A stretch of 64,000 nucleotides of DNA from Streptomyces reniochalinae (GCF_003323735.1 NZ_QOIM01000017.1:101456-165455); one strand, 5' to 3'. Shown: positions 9,824 to 20,460, counted from the first letter of the stretch. Numbers and translations are program-made. The notes: generated by a model not told the origin, from the letters alone.

Positions 9824-9931
9824 CCAGTGCCAGGACGCCGAGCGTGACGCCCGGGTGACAGGGGAGCGGGGGCATCGGCGTGTGCCGGGGCGGGAGCGGT
9901 ACGCCGGGCGCGGTCTACGCTCGCAACGTAT

Positions 9932-9945
9932 CCGCAACGTTGCGG
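9932..9945. promoter_or_regulatory. 14-bp palindromic operator before aldehyde dehydrogenase
   Basis: CCGCAACGTTGCGG is a perfect palindrome 117 bases before the dehydrogenase start. An extra half-site, CGCAACGT, sits just upstream at 9922-9929. The position suits the binding site of the adjacent GAF regulator. This link is inferred from proximity. Confidence 0.55.
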
Positions 9946-10062
9946 GTACTAGCCTCCCGGCACCACCCGCCGGTCGGCCGCGCCGGCCCGCGTGAGCCGA
10001 CCTCCGGGCGGGCCCGTACGAGTCGGCCGGCACAGGAGCCGGCCAGCACAGGGAGGCAGAGC

Positions 10063-11585
<1,523 letters not shown>

Positions 11586-11586
<1 letters not shown>

Positions 11587-11960
11587 TGGGCACGCCTGAC
11601 GAGCGGGCGGAGCCCGAGCGGGTCGCCGTCACGCCCGCGGCCGCCGAACTGCTGCGGACGCTCACCTCCAAGCACGGGCCGCTGATGTTCCACCAGTCCG
11701 GCGGCTGCTGCGACGGCAGCAGCCCCATGTGCTACGGCAGGGGCGAGTTCCGCACGGGCGGCTCCGACGTGCTGCTCGGTGAGCTGGAGATCGACGGCGT
11801 GGCAGAACCCGTCCCGTTCTGGATGTCGGCCGCGCAGTTCGCGCACTGGAGCCACACCCATCTGACCGTCGACGTCGTCGAGGGCAGGGGCAGCGGCTTC
11901 TCGCTGGAGGCCCCCGAGGGGGTGCGCTTCCTGATCAGGTCGCGGCTGGTCGGCGGCTGA
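11586..11960 (+). CDS. DUF779 family protein
   Basis: The protein has 124 residues and begins inside the stop codon of the aldehyde dehydrogenase gene (TGATG). It carries the family's conserved HQSGGCCDGSSPMC cluster of cysteines and the region WMSAAQFAHWSHTHLTVDVV. DUF779 genes nearly always accompany acetaldehyde dehydrogenase genes; their biochemical role is unknown, though the paired cysteines suggest metal or redox chemistry. Confidence 0.92.
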
Positions 11961-11989
11961 CCTCCGGCGCCCCGCGGTCCCTACACGCT

Positions 11990-12026
11990 CGCGGGCACCG
12001 CCGTCTCCCCTACGGCGGTGCCCGCG
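11990..12026. terminator. Bidirectional hairpin terminator
   Basis: A perfect 15-bp stem (11990-12004 with 12012-12026) has a 7-base loop, and ACGCT/AGCGT flanks extend it. It lies between the convergent DUF779 and Pro/Gln-rich genes. Confidence 0.75.
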
Positions 12027-12083
12027 CAAGCGTTCATGGGGCGACGCGCGCCGAGCGCGCGACGGCTCGTCGGTACCCCGGTG

Positions 12084-12770
12084 TCAGTACCCCCGGCCGC
12101 CGTACTGGTGGCCGCCGTACGGGTCCTCGTGCTGGACCGGCATCGGGCGGGGCGCCGCGGGGCGTGGGGCCACCGGACGCATGTACTGCGTCGCCTGGCT
12201 GTGCATCGCCTGCTGCTGGTACTGCTGCACCTGGACCTGCGGCTGCGGCTGCTGCGGCATCTGCTGCATCGGTGCCTGCGGCTGCGCCGGGCCCTGCGGC
12301 CCCGGGTAGCCGTAGCCGCGCGGCTGCGCCTGCTGCGGAATGTGCGGCGCGGGCGTGTGTTGCAGCGGAACAGGGCCGCCCTGCATGCCCGAGCCTCCAC
12401 CGGGCGGAAGGGCGGCCGGAGCCTGCCGGACCGGCTGCTGGCGCATCGGCGCGGCCTGCTGCGGTGCGGGCTGCGGCGCCGGGGGCTGGGGCGCGGCCGC
12501 GCCCGGGTACCCGTATCCCGGCGCGGGCGCGTGCTGCAACGGTGCGGGCTGCGGCATCTGCGGCTGCCGCGGGTCGGGGCCCGCGGGCAGTGCCGGAGGC
12601 AGCGCCGCGAGCGCGCTGCCCGTGCTCCCCGTGTCATAGGCCGACGGCACCCGGATGGGAGCGATCTGCGGTGTGCCCCGCTCGGCGACGAGCATGTCGT
12701 AGATCGGCGTCTCGGGGTAGGACGATGCAGCGTAGTAGCCGCCGCTGTAAGAGCTGCGGGGGGAGGTCAT
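12084..12770 (-). CDS. Pro/Gln-rich DUF6643-like protein
   Basis: The protein has 228 residues from ATG 12770 (MTSPRSSYSGGYYAASSYP); ATG 12776 and 12791 are also in frame and no clear ribosome binding site decides. The N-terminal 55 residues (YPETPIYDMLVAERGTPQIA) are conserved in a Streptomyces-specific family. The remainder is low complexity, rich in Pro, Gln, Ala and Gly, with two copies of APLQHAPAP / PLQHTPAPH-like segments, and probably disordered. Function is unknown. Confidence 0.75.
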   Translation of the reverse strand: MTSPRSSYSGGYYAASSYPETPIYDMLVAERGTPQIAPIRVPSAYDTGSTGSALAALPPALPAGPDPRQPQMPQPAPLQHAPAPGYGYPGAAAPQPPAPQPAPQQAAPMRQQPVRQAPAALPPGGGSGMQGGPVPLQHTPAPHIPQQAQPRGYGYPGPQGPAQPQAPMQQMPQQPQPQVQVQQYQQQAMHSQATQYMRPVAPRPAAPRPMPVQHEDPYGGHQYGGRGY

Positions 12771-13194
12771 GCTCATAAGGTAAGCCCACAATCCGCATCG
12801 GCACTAGAGAGGTACACACACAACGCCTGGCCCACCCGCATCACCGCAGGCGGGCACCTGTTTTCACCCCCGTGGGAGCGACCGCGCCAGGGAGCTGCGC
12901 GGAAGGAGCTCGACCGGGGGCCGAAGGCCCCTCACGCCGACCGTGTTGACGCCCGGTCAGGCGTGGCGAGACGGCTCTTTCCCGCCTGCTTCCTGAAACG
13001 GGCGCGCGGGAGGAGAAGCTGACAGAAGCATAAGCCCACCGGCAATGCCTCAGAACGCCCCTGCCCGAACAAGTTGTTCGACTTCGGCGGACTGCGGCGA
13101 GAGGAGCGCGAAGGGGCTTCGGCGGGCGCGGACGCGTGCAATAGGTTGGGAGGGACCGGAACGCCGGGTCCACCGAGCCCGAGGGGGAGTGGCT
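12771..13194. other. Divergent intergenic region with a short palindrome
   Basis: These 424 bases separate the DUF6643-like and TerD genes and hold no convincing gene. CGAACAA-G-TTGTTCG (13066-13080) is a perfect odd-length palindrome 115 bases before the TerD start. It resembles a LexA box but has the wrong internal spacing. Confidence 0.45.
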
Positions 13195-14667
13195 ATGACG
13201 ATGCGCAAGGGGACCAACGTCCCCGTGTCCGCTGCGACGGTCCGGATCGAGCTGGGCTGGTCGTCAGGACCGCTCGTGCCGGACGTCGACGCGTCGGCAC
13301 TCCTGCTCGACTCGCACGGCAAGGTCCGCTCCGACGCGGACTTCGTCTTCTACAACCAGCCCCGGCACTCCTCGTCGGCCGTCCTGCACGAGGGCAAGAA
13401 CCCGATAGGCGAGTCCTGCACCGACGGGCTGACCGTCGACCTCGGGCGCGTCGAACCGGAGATCGACCGCATCGTCATCGCGGCCTCCGCCGACGGCGGC
13501 AGCTTCGGCCAGGTGCCGGGCCTGTACGTACGCCTGCTGGAGGCCGGGGCTGCCGGAGCCCCAGCCACCGGAGCGGAGATCGCCCGCTTCGACCCGGCCG
13601 ACGCGGCAGCCGAGACCGCCTATCTGCTGGGGGAGCTGTACCGCAGGCAGGGCGCGTGGAAGTTCCGCGCTGTCGGTCAGGGGTACGACAGCGGCCTGGC
13701 CGGTCTCGCCACCGACTTCGGCATCAGCGTCGACGAGCCGTCCGCCGCGGGCGGTGCACCCGCCCCGGCCGGCAGCGGCGCGCCGCTGCACCCGCACAGC
13801 GCCCCCACCCCGCACGTGCCAGGACCGCCCGACGTGCGGGTGCCCGGCCTGCCGCAGGGCCCCGGCGCCCCGAGCACCCCCGACCTGCCGGCCCCCTCGG
13901 TCCCCGGCCCGACGGCGGACGCCGCCCCCCCGGCGCCGCCCGCTCCCTCCATGCCCGCGACCCCCTCGGCCCCCGCCCCCTCGGCTCCGACGCCACCGGC
14001 ACCTCAGCCCGCACCCGCCGCGCCCGTGCGGCTGAGCAAGGTGACGCTCACCAAGGAGGCGCCGTCGGTCTCGCTGACCAAGCAGGGCGGCACCTCGGGC
14101 GCCATGCGCGTCAATCTCAACTGGACGACCCAGGCCCAGCAGCCCAAGGGGCTGGCCGGACGGCTGAGCAAGGCCATGGGCGCGCTGACGGGCCCGGACC
14201 TGGACCTGTGCGCCCTCTACGAGCTGGCCGACGGCCGCAAGGGCGTCGTGCAGGCGCTCGGCAACTCCTTCGGCTCGCTGCACAGGCCGCCCTACATCCA
14301 CCTCGACGGTGACGACCGCACCGGCGCCGTGGAGACCGGCGAGAACCTGACGCTCAACCTCGACCACGCGGCCGAACTGCGGCGCGTCCTGATCTTCGTC
14401 ACCATCTACGAGGGCGCGCGCAGCTTCGCCGGGCTGCACGCCACCGTCACCCTCAGGCCGCAGCACGGCGCGCCCGTCGACTTCTCCCTCGACGAGTGCA
14501 CCATCCCCTCCACCGTCTGCGCCCTCGCCCTGATCAGCAACGAGAGCGGCGAGTTGATGGTGCGTCGCGAAGCGCGTTACCTGGTGCCGCAGCGAGGGGT
14601 GAGTCCGCAGCGCACCGTCGACCAGGAGTACGGCTGGGGCATGCAGTGGACGCCGGGGCGCAAGTGA
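13195..14667 (+). CDS. TerD family protein with two TerD-like domains
   Basis: The protein has 490 residues. Start ATG 13195 follows GGGGGAG. The N-terminal domain (about 1-180) is a canonical calcium-binding TerD fold: [56 protein letters not shown] Pro/Ala-rich linker of about 100 residues follows. A second TerD-like domain starts near residue 300 ([42 protein letters not shown]). Family members are linked to tellurite and stress resistance and to stress-associated calcium-binding complexes. The gene stands alone here, away from a ter cluster. Confidence 0.9.
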   Translation: MTMRKGTNVPVSAATVRIELGWSSGPLVPDVDASALLLDSHGKVRSDADFVFYNQPRHSSSAVLHEGKNPIGESCTDGLTVDLGRVEPEIDRIVIAASADGGSFGQVPGLYVRLLEAGAAGAPATGAEIARFDPADAAAETAYLLGELYRRQGAWKFRAVGQGYDSGLAGLATDFGISVDEPSAAGGAPAPAGSGAPLHPHSAPTPHVPGPPDVRVPGLPQGPGAPSTPDLPAPSVPGPTADAAPPAPPAPSMPATPSAPAPSAPTPPAPQPAPAAPVRLSKVTLTKEAPSVSLTKQGGTSGAMRVNLNWTTQAQQPKGLAGRLSKAMGALTGPDLDLCALYELADGRKGVVQALGNSFGSLHRPPYIHLDGDDRTGAVETGENLTLNLDHAAELRRVLIFVTIYEGARSFAGLHATVTLRPQHGAPVDFSLDECTIPSTVCALALISNESGELMVRREARYLVPQRGVSPQRTVDQEYGWGMQWTPGRK

Positions 14668-14758
14668 CAGGGCGCCGGCGCGCGGGTGCCTCGTCGCGAC
14701 CGCCGCGAACCGGCCGCCCCCGGAGAGGGGAGGCCGACCGGGTGGGGAGGCGCGGCCG

Positions 14759-15919
14759 TCAGCCGTAGGTGCGGCCCTTCCACGCGGCGCCCCGGCCCCG
14801 GTAGTGCTGCACGGCCGAGTCGACGGTCATCGCCAGATAGAGCGCGGCCGTCACCGGCAGCAGGAGCGCGAGCCACACCGGCCCGCCGTAGTAGCGCAGC
14901 ATCGGCAGGTACGTCAGCGTCATCAGCAGCCACGCCGCCCCGCCCACCGGCGACCCCGCGCACGCCCACACCGGCGGCACCAGATACACCAACACCAGCC
15001 CCATCACGGTGCCGACCAGCAGCAGCGGGTTGTTGAGCAGCTGCGCGTAGGCGCTGCGCGAGACCATGCGCCACAGCGGCCGCAGACCCACGTACGGGCG
15101 CACGCTCGTCACCGAGTCCGCGAGCCCCAGCCAGATCCGGCCACCCGCGCGCTTGACGGCGCGGCCCAGCGTCACGTCGTCGATGACCGCGTCCCTGATG
15201 CTGTCCGGCACCCGGGCCCGCACCGCGGCCTCGGTACGCAGCAGCGCACACCCCCCTGCCGCCGCGGCGGTGCGCGCCGTCGGCCTGTTGACCCAGCGGA
15301 ACGGATACAGCTGCGAGAAGAAGTACACGAAGGCCGGCACGATCATCCGCTCCCAGCCGGTACGCACCCGCAACCGCGCCATCTGCGACACCAGGTCGAG
15401 CCGCCCGGCGAGCGCCCCGCGCACCAGACGGCGCAGCGAATCAGGACCGTGCGCGATGTCGGCGTCCGTCAGCAGCAGGAACTCGGGCACCCCGCCACCG
15501 GTGCTGTGGCCCGCCCGCGCGCGGGCGATCCCGCACCGCAGAGCCCACAGTTTGCCCGTCCAGCCCGGTTCGGGCTCCCCGGAAGAGAGCACCGTCAACG
15601 GCAGGCCGCGGGCCGTGCGTTCCGCGAGCGTGCGGGCGAGCCGCCCCGTACCGTCCGTGGACCCGTCGTCCACCAGCAGCACCTCCGCCCGCCCCGGGTA
15701 GTCCTGCGCCAGCAGCGACGGCAGGCTCACCGGCAGCACCTCGGCCTCGTCCCTGGCCGGTACGACCACGGTGACGGACGGCCAGGCAGCCGGCTCCTCG
15801 GCGGGCGCGGGCGGCATGCGCACGTCGGTCCGCCAGAAGAAGCCCTGGCCCAGCAGCAGCCACACCCACGCGGCCAGCGAGGCGAGCGGAACGGCGGAGG
15901 TCCAGGTGAGGGTGGTCAT
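14759..15919 (-). CDS. HpnB-like family 2 glycosyltransferase
   Basis: The protein has 386 residues. It has an N-terminal membrane helix (about 5-25), a GT2 catalytic domain (VTVVVPARDEAEVLPVSLPS, VDDGSTDGTG, and LLTDADIAHGP as the DxD-type motif), RAVKRAGGRIWLG, and at least two C-terminal membrane helices. This pattern matches hopene-associated glycosyltransferase HpnB. No squalene-hopene cyclase or other hopanoid gene is nearby, so the acceptor is uncertain. It is convergent with the TerD gene and divergent from the racemase gene. Confidence 0.8.
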   Translation of the reverse strand: MTTLTWTSAVPLASLAAWVWLLLGQGFFWRTDVRMPPAPAEEPAAWPSVTVVVPARDEAEVLPVSLPSLLAQDYPGRAEVLLVDDGSTDGTGRLARTLAERTARGLPLTVLSSGEPEPGWTGKLWALRCGIARARAGHSTGGGVPEFLLLTDADIAHGPDSLRRLVRGALAGRLDLVSQMARLRVRTGWERMIVPAFVYFFSQLYPFRWVNRPTARTAAAAGGCALLRTEAAVRARVPDSIRDAVIDDVTLGRAVKRAGGRIWLGLADSVTSVRPYVGLRPLWRMVSRSAYAQLLNNPLLLVGTVMGLVLVYLVPPVWACAGSPVGGAAWLLMTLTYLPMLRYYGGPVWLALLLPVTAALYLAMTVDSAVQHYRGRGAAWKGRTYG

Positions 15920-16003
15920 CGAGCGGCAGTCTGCCGCACGCGGGCCACCGGGGGCACCATGACGAGCCGGGTCCGCATAGCCGATCGATTACAGTTGTTC
16001 ACC

Positions 16004-16804
16004 GTGAAGATCGCGCTCATGGACTCCGGTATCGGCCTGCTCGCCGCCGCGGCGGCGGTACGCCGCGCACGCCCCGACGCCGACCTGGTGCTCTCGCTCG
16101 ACCCCGACGGAATGCCCTGGGGCCCCCGCGACGCGGACGGAATCACCGAGAGAGCCCTCCTGTGCGCCCGCGCCGCCGCCGCGTACGAGCCCGAGGTCCT
16201 GATCGTGGGCTGCAACACCGCCTCCGTGCACGCGCTGCCCGCCCTGCGCGCCGAACTGGAGCCCGCGCTGCCGGTCATCGGCACCGTCCCCGCCGTGAAA
16301 CCGGCTGCCGCGGCCGCCGCGAACACCGGGGGAAGGGTCGCCATCTGGGCCACGCCCGCCACCACCGGCAGCCCCTACCAGCAGCAGCTGATCGAGGAGT
16401 TCGCGAACGGCGCCGACATCACCGGCGTGCCCTGCCACGGCCTCGCCGAAGCCATCGAGAACGGCGACGAACAGCTCATCGCTGCGGCGGTCGAGGCCGC
16501 GGCCCGGCGCACGCCCGACGACGCGCGGACCGTCGTCCTCGGCTGCACCCACTACGAACTGGTCGGCCAGCGCATCCGCGAAGCCCTCGGCGCCTCCGGC
16601 CCCGGCGGGCCGGCGCTTCAGGGCTCCGCCGTCGCCGTCTGTGCGCAGGCGCTGCGCCGCGCGGGCATCTCCCCTGACCCAGGCGCCGCGCCCACCGGCG
16701 GCCTCACGGTGCTGCACAGCGGCAGGACCGGCACCCTTCCCGCTGCCGCGCTCACCTACGCGGAGGGCCGCCTCCTGGCCCCCGCCCCGGCCGCGCACGG
16801 CTGA
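16004..16804 (+). CDS. Aspartate/glutamate racemase family protein
   Basis: The protein has 266 residues from GTG 16004 (MKIALMDSGIGLLAAAAAVR). It has both catalytic cysteine motifs of cofactor-independent amino-acid racemases, VGCNTASVHALP and LGCTHYEL, together with the DSGIG glycine loop. Sequence and length fit a MurI-like protein, but the main peptidoglycan glutamate racemase is normally elsewhere in Streptomyces, so this may be a specialised paralogue. An in-frame ATG at 15959 is an alternative start. Confidence 0.8.
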   Translation: MKIALMDSGIGLLAAAAAVRRARPDADLVLSLDPDGMPWGPRDADGITERALLCARAAAAYEPEVLIVGCNTASVHALPALRAELEPALPVIGTVPAVKPAAAAAANTGGRVAIWATPATTGSPYQQQLIEEFANGADITGVPCHGLAEAIENGDEQLIAAAVEAAARRTPDDARTVVLGCTHYELVGQRIREALGASGPGGPALQGSAVAVCAQALRRAGISPDPGAAPTGGLTVLHSGRTGTLPAAALTYAEGRLLAPAPAAHG

Positions 16805-16898
16805 CGCCCGCACGCCCCGTATAACCCCTTCGGGGGCTTTGCGGACGGCTCGGCTCCACGGGCTGCCCCCGCCGCGCCGCGGGGGTACGCTGCCGAGC

Positions 16899-17516
16899 AT
16901 GACGGATCTGCCCCGCGACGGCGCGCCCCCCGCCGAAGGTGGCGCCGGATTCCGCGGCCACGACGACGCCGCCCTCGCCCCGCCCGCGCCCCTCGCGGAC
17001 GCCGCCTCGGCCGCGGGAGCCGCGGGGTGGACGGGACGGGCCACCAGCCGCCTGCAGTGGGGGCTCGCCGCCCTGGGAGCCGGCTGCCTGGCGCTCGGTA
17101 TCGAGCTCGCCGTCGACCCCAGCTGGTCGGGCGGGCTCGTACCGCTGGTCATGTCGGTCGTCGGCTGTGTCGCCGCAGGGCTGCTGATCCTCTTCGGCAC
17201 GCTGGCCTTCGTCCACGTCGAGGTCACCGTCGACGAGGACAGCCTCCAGGTGCGCTGCGGCCACGCGGGTGTGCCGCGACGCCGGATCCCGCTGCGGGAC
17301 GTCGTCTCGGCCGACCACGCGCCCACCGTCACCCCACGGCACTGGGGCGGCTGGGGCTACCGCTGGCGCCCCGGGATGGGCACGGCGGTGGTGATCCGGC
17401 GCGGTGAGGGCGTCGTCCTGCGGCTGGGCGACGGCCGAGTCTTCACCGTCACCGTGGACGACGCCGAGGCGGCCGTCCACCACATCCGCGCCCGCCTCGC
17501 GGTGCTGCGGGCCTGA
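16899..17516 (+). CDS. Membrane protein with PH-like C-terminal domain
   Basis: The protein has 205 residues from ATG 16899. After a disordered N-terminus come two hydrophobic helices (about 50-72 and 78-100). A cytoplasmic beta-rich domain follows (EVTVDEDSLQVRCGHAGVPRRRIPLRDVVSAD, then RWRPGMGTAVVIRRGEGVVL and RVFTVTVDDAEAAVHHI), of the kind found in bacterial PH-like membrane proteins. Function is unknown. Confidence 0.7.
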   Translation: MTDLPRDGAPPAEGGAGFRGHDDAALAPPAPLADAASAAGAAGWTGRATSRLQWGLAALGAGCLALGIELAVDPSWSGGLVPLVMSVVGCVAAGLLILFGTLAFVHVEVTVDEDSLQVRCGHAGVPRRRIPLRDVVSADHAPTVTPRHWGGWGYRWRPGMGTAVVIRRGEGVVLRLGDGRVFTVTVDDAEAAVHHIRARLAVLRA

Positions 17517-17589
17517 CCGCCGCTGCCTCGCCCGCCCTCCCGGCTCGGCGCCACCCGCCTCGGCACCACCGGCTCGGCGCCTCAGCCGG

Positions 17590-18231
17590 TCACCCGGACA
17601 GGCGCATCAGCAGATGCCCCCGGCGGAACCTTTCCCCCTCTCCCGGCTCCCGGAGCATCCGGCCGACCTCGGTGAACCCCGCATCGGCCGCCAGTCCCGC
17701 GAGGTCGTCGACCGGCCACCGGTAGGCCGTCGTCACCTTGTGGTCGAACGCCGCGGTCGGCCCGCCTTCCGACTCGAAGAAGGCGAGCAGCAGTGTTCCG
17801 TCGGGCGCGAGTACCCGGCGGAACTCCGCGAAGTACGCGGGCACTTCCTCCGGCGGGGTGTGGATGATCGAGTACCAGGACACGATGCCCCGCAGTCGGC
17901 CGTCGGCCACGTCGAGGTTGTCCATGGAGCCGAGCTCGAACCGCAGGTCGGGGTACGCCTCGCGGGCGAGGCCGAGCAGTGCGGGCGACAGGTCGACGCC
18001 GAAGACGTCCAGCCCCAGATCCCGCAGGTGCGCCGTGACGCTTCCGGGCCCGCACCCCAACTCGGCCACCGGCCCGGGCCCCGCGGCCCGCACGGTGTCG
18101 GCGAAGGCGGCGAGCACCGCGCGATCCAGCGGAAAGCCGTCGAGCGCGTCACGGGCCAGTTCGGCATAGAGGACGGCGACGGCGTCGTAGGCGTCGGCTG
18201 TCGCACGAGGGTGCGACGAAGGTGTGGTCAC
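17590..18231 (-). CDS. Class I SAM-dependent methyltransferase
   Basis: The protein has 213 residues from GTG 18231 (VTTPSSHPRATADAYDAVA). Motif I VAELGCGPGSVTAHL, motif II DVFGVDLSPALLGLARE, and GIVSWYSIIHTPPEEVPAYF with LAPDGTLLLAFFE mark a small-molecule methyltransferase of the UbiE/Methyltransf_25 type. The substrate cannot be read from sequence. The divergent neighbour is a Nudix hydrolase. Confidence 0.85.
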   Translation of the reverse strand: MTTPSSHPRATADAYDAVAVLYAELARDALDGFPLDRAVLAAFADTVRAAGPGPVAELGCGPGSVTAHLRDLGLDVFGVDLSPALLGLAREAYPDLRFELGSMDNLDVADGRLRGIVSWYSIIHTPPEEVPAYFAEFRRVLAPDGTLLLAFFESEGGPTAAFDHKVTTAYRWPVDDLAGLAADAGFTEVGRMLREPGEGERFRRGHLLMRLSG

Positions 18232-18354
18232 GGGCGAGGACACTAGCGCCTTTCCCGGCCTGTCCCCAGCCGGCCGCCGGCCCCGAGACCTGCCTGGCGG
18301 GCACGCGGCATGCACGGGCCGCCCCCGGCCCCGGACAGGTCGTAGTCTCGGTGC

Positions 18355-18837
18355 ATGGCCACTCCTGATTTCATCCGTGACCTGCGGCTCTCCGCGGGCC
18401 ACCAACTGCTGTACCTGCCCGGTGTCACCGCGGTCGTCTTCGACGGCCGGGGGCGGGTGCTGCTGGGCCGGCGTGCCGACACCGGTACGTGGTCGGTGAT
18501 CGGCGGTATCCCGGAGCCGGGCGAGCAGCCCGCCGACTGCGCGGTGCGGGAGGTCTTCGAGGAGACGCACGTGCGGTGCGTGGCGGAGCGGGTCGTCTCC
18601 GTCCACGGCGTCGAGAAGCCCGTCACCTACCCGAACGGTGACGTCTGCCAGTTCATGGACATCACCTTCCGCTGCCGTGCGGTCAGTGACGACGCCCGCG
18701 TCAACGACGACGAGTCGCTGGAGGTGGGCTGGTTCGCCCTGGACGCGCTGCCGCCCCTCGCGGACTTCGCCGTCTTCCGGATCAAGCAGGCCACCCAGGA
18801 CGGACCCGCCTGGTTCGAGGGCATGCCGGGGGCGTAG
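18355..18837 (+). CDS. Nudix hydrolase
   Basis: The protein has 160 residues. It hydrolyses a nucleoside diphosphate linked to another group. The Nudix box GGIPEPGEQPADCAVREVFEETHV is complete apart from a His where Gly is usual after EET. The N-terminal IRDLRLSAGHQLLYLPGVTAVVFD and C-terminal GWFALDALPP are typical of house-cleaning Nudix enzymes in Streptomyces. The exact substrate is unknown. Confidence 0.9.
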   Translation: MATPDFIRDLRLSAGHQLLYLPGVTAVVFDGRGRVLLGRRADTGTWSVIGGIPEPGEQPADCAVREVFEETHVRCVAERVVSVHGVEKPVTYPNGDVCQFMDITFRCRAVSDDARVNDDESLEVGWFALDALPPLADFAVFRIKQATQDGPAWFEGMPGA

Positions 18838-19408
18838 CCGGACGGGTACCTTCAGGCCGCCCCCACCCCCTCCCCGCGCCCGCGCGATCACTGCTGGGCG
18901 GCATCGTCACCGATGTCACCCCCCGGCAGGACGCTCCACGGCCAGGAGACCTCCGGCCCTGTCGTCGCCCGCATCCACGCCGGAACCGTCGACACAACGA
19001 GGCATTCGCCGCCGCATGGGGAAGCATCGACGCGCCGATGGGAGGCGTGAGAGACCCGGAACGGGGAGAGTACGTGCGAGTGCCGCCCCCGGATCCCCGA
19101 GCGCCGCAGACGTTGGCCAAGTGCGACAACACGAGCGGACCCGCTCTTCGTAGGGACCTACGAAGAGCGGGTCCCTGCCTGCGAAAGTCTTCATGTCTTC
19201 CACCTCTGGCTGAGGTCACACGATGGGCGGTGTACTCCTCACACAAGCTGAACGAAGGCGTCGAGGCGCGCTGATCTCCCGCGGGTGCCGTCGGACGAGC
19301 TGAGCTCGCCGCGCGTGGGGAACCCGCCAGTTGCCCCGAGGGGTGCGGTGTCCCGCACGGCCAGGGCATCCGGGGAGTCCCGCCGCCTCCGAACCGAAAG
19401 AAGCGACC
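18838..19408. other. Intergenic region with strong hairpin, no gene recognised
   Basis: These 571 bases lie between the Nudix and guanine deaminase genes. Third-position GC bias is weak in every frame, and no open frame resembles a known protein. The stretch 19175-19270 is less GC-rich than its surroundings. It contains the perfect hairpin listed separately. Confidence 0.5.
19137..19174. other. Perfect 17-bp inverted repeat
   Basis: GGACCCGCTCTTCGTAG (19137-19153) and its exact complement (19158-19174) flank a 4-base loop. It could be a terminator for the Nudix transcript, but it sits 300 bases past that gene and has no T-run on either strand. A structured RNA or remnant mobile element end is also possible. 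Confidence 0.6.
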
Positions 19409-19912
19409 GTGACTACGCAGACCCAAGAAGCGAACACCCGGGATCACGAGCGTGCCTGGATGGGCGAGGCGATCAGGCTGGCCACCGACAGCGTGGCGAA
19501 CGGCGGCGGTCCGTTCGGCGCCCTGGTCGCCAAGGGCGACGACATCATCGCGCTCGGGAACAACCAGGTCACCGCGGCTCTGGACCCGACGGCGCACGCC
19601 GAGGTGACCGCGATGCGTGCCGCCTGCAAGCAGCTCGACACCTTTTCGCTCGACGGCTGTGTCCTGGTCACCTCGTGCGAGCCGTGTCCGATGTGCCTCT
19701 CCTCCGCGCTGTGGGCCCGGGTCGACCGGATCGTCTTCTCCGCCGACCGGCACGACGCCGCGGTCGCCGGTTTCGACGACCGCAAGTTCTACGACCTGTT
19801 CGAGAAGCAGCCGGCCTCGATGTGGCCTGTGCACGTCGAGCAGCTGGACCTGCCCCACCGCACGGCGCCGTTCGACGCGTGGCTGGCCAAGTCCGACCGC
19901 GTCGACTACTGA
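19409..19912 (+). CDS. Nucleoside/guanine deaminase
   Basis: The protein has 167 residues from GTG 19409 after GAAAGAAG. It is a zinc-dependent CMP/dCMP-type deaminase with HAEVTAMRAA (zinc His and catalytic Glu) and CEPCPMCLS (two zinc Cys). The GGGPFGALVAKGDDI segment and C-terminal FDAWLAKSDRVDY are characteristic of the guanine deaminase branch, which makes xanthine from guanine. The product is the substrate of the xanthine dehydrogenase encoded just downstream, which supports the assignment. Confidence 0.9.
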   Translation: MTTQTQEANTRDHERAWMGEAIRLATDSVANGGGPFGALVAKGDDIIALGNNQVTAALDPTAHAEVTAMRAACKQLDTFSLDGCVLVTSCEPCPMCLSSALWARVDRIVFSADRHDAAVAGFDDRKFYDLFEKQPASMWPVHVEQLDLPHRTAPFDAWLAKSDRVDY

Positions 19913-20247
19913 CCGCCCGTACCGCCGCGTCTCACCTGCCGGGGCCGGCCACCCGCACCCAGGGGGGCCGGCCACCCGCGCGGGGCGTCGCATGTGTGCG
20001 GCCCGAAACCGCGCCGTGACAGGGACAGTTGCCCTGACGCACCGCACCCCCCGCACGGGAGGCTCCGGGAGGTCCGCCGCCGGGTCTGTTTGGACGATGG
20101 GCCAATGCGCGGGGAGGCGGATGATCAGCTCGTCAGAGCTTCCTATGAGCCCGACGCTCGTTTTCCCAGGTCGGGTTGACTGGCGGTCCGCGGCAACTTA
20201 GCTTCAAGCACACCGACCCGTAGGCGGCCAGAAGGAGGCGAAGTCGG
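19913..20247. other. Intergenic region upstream of xdh operon
   Basis: No gene is seen. A 16-bp direct repeat GGGGCCGGCCACCCGC occurs at 19941-19956 and 19964-19979. The right part holds the xdh promoter, listed separately. Confidence 0.5.
20176..20204 (+). promoter_or_regulatory. Strong vegetative-type promoter of xdh operon
   Basis: TTGACT (20176-20181), 17 bases, TAGCTT (20199-20204) is a near-consensus HrdB-type promoter. The expected start near 20211 leaves a leader of about 300 bases before xdhA that contains a small ORF. Confidence 0.7.
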
Positions 20248-20325
20248 ATGTCGACCCTCGCCGACGTGCAGCGCCTCGCTCAGCGCACCGCCTGGGTTCC
20301 GGGTCGCGTAGCGCACGGCTGCTGA
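20248..20325 (+). CDS. 25-residue leader ORF upstream of xdhA
   Basis: ATG 20248 follows AGGAGG (20233-20238) at 9 bases and is read for 25 codons to TGA 20323. The peptide starts MSTLADVQRLAQR and ends RVAHGC. It lies about 37 bases after the predicted transcription start and 185 bases before xdhA. The consensus ribosome binding site makes translation likely. A leader-peptide or attenuation role is inferred; no homologue is known to me. Confidence 0.5.
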   Translation: MSTLADVQRLAQRTAWVPGRVAHGC

Positions 20326-20460
20326 GCAGCCCCTGTGCCGGGGCGCCCCCTCGCGGCCCCGGCGTCTTCCGCTCTTCGTCATCGCCCGCGGCACGCCGTT
20401 CCGTGCCGGTCCGCGCTCCCGGTTTCCCAAGCCGCGCCACCGAAAGAGAAAGCCACTGAA

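Noticed and set aside
13066..13080. LexA (SOS) box upstream of TerD
   Set aside because: GAAC and GTTC are separated by five bases instead of four, so it does not meet the actinobacterial consensus.
16815..16850. Terminator after the racemase gene (AACCCCTTCGGGGGCTTT)
   Set aside because: The stem is only four to five pairs with no flanking pairing, too weak to call.
18916..19203. Minus-strand frame starting MEDMKTFAGRDPLFVG with a fair ribosome site
   Set aside because: It reads straight through the perfect hairpin, has poor third-position bias and no recognisable family, so I do not call it a gene.
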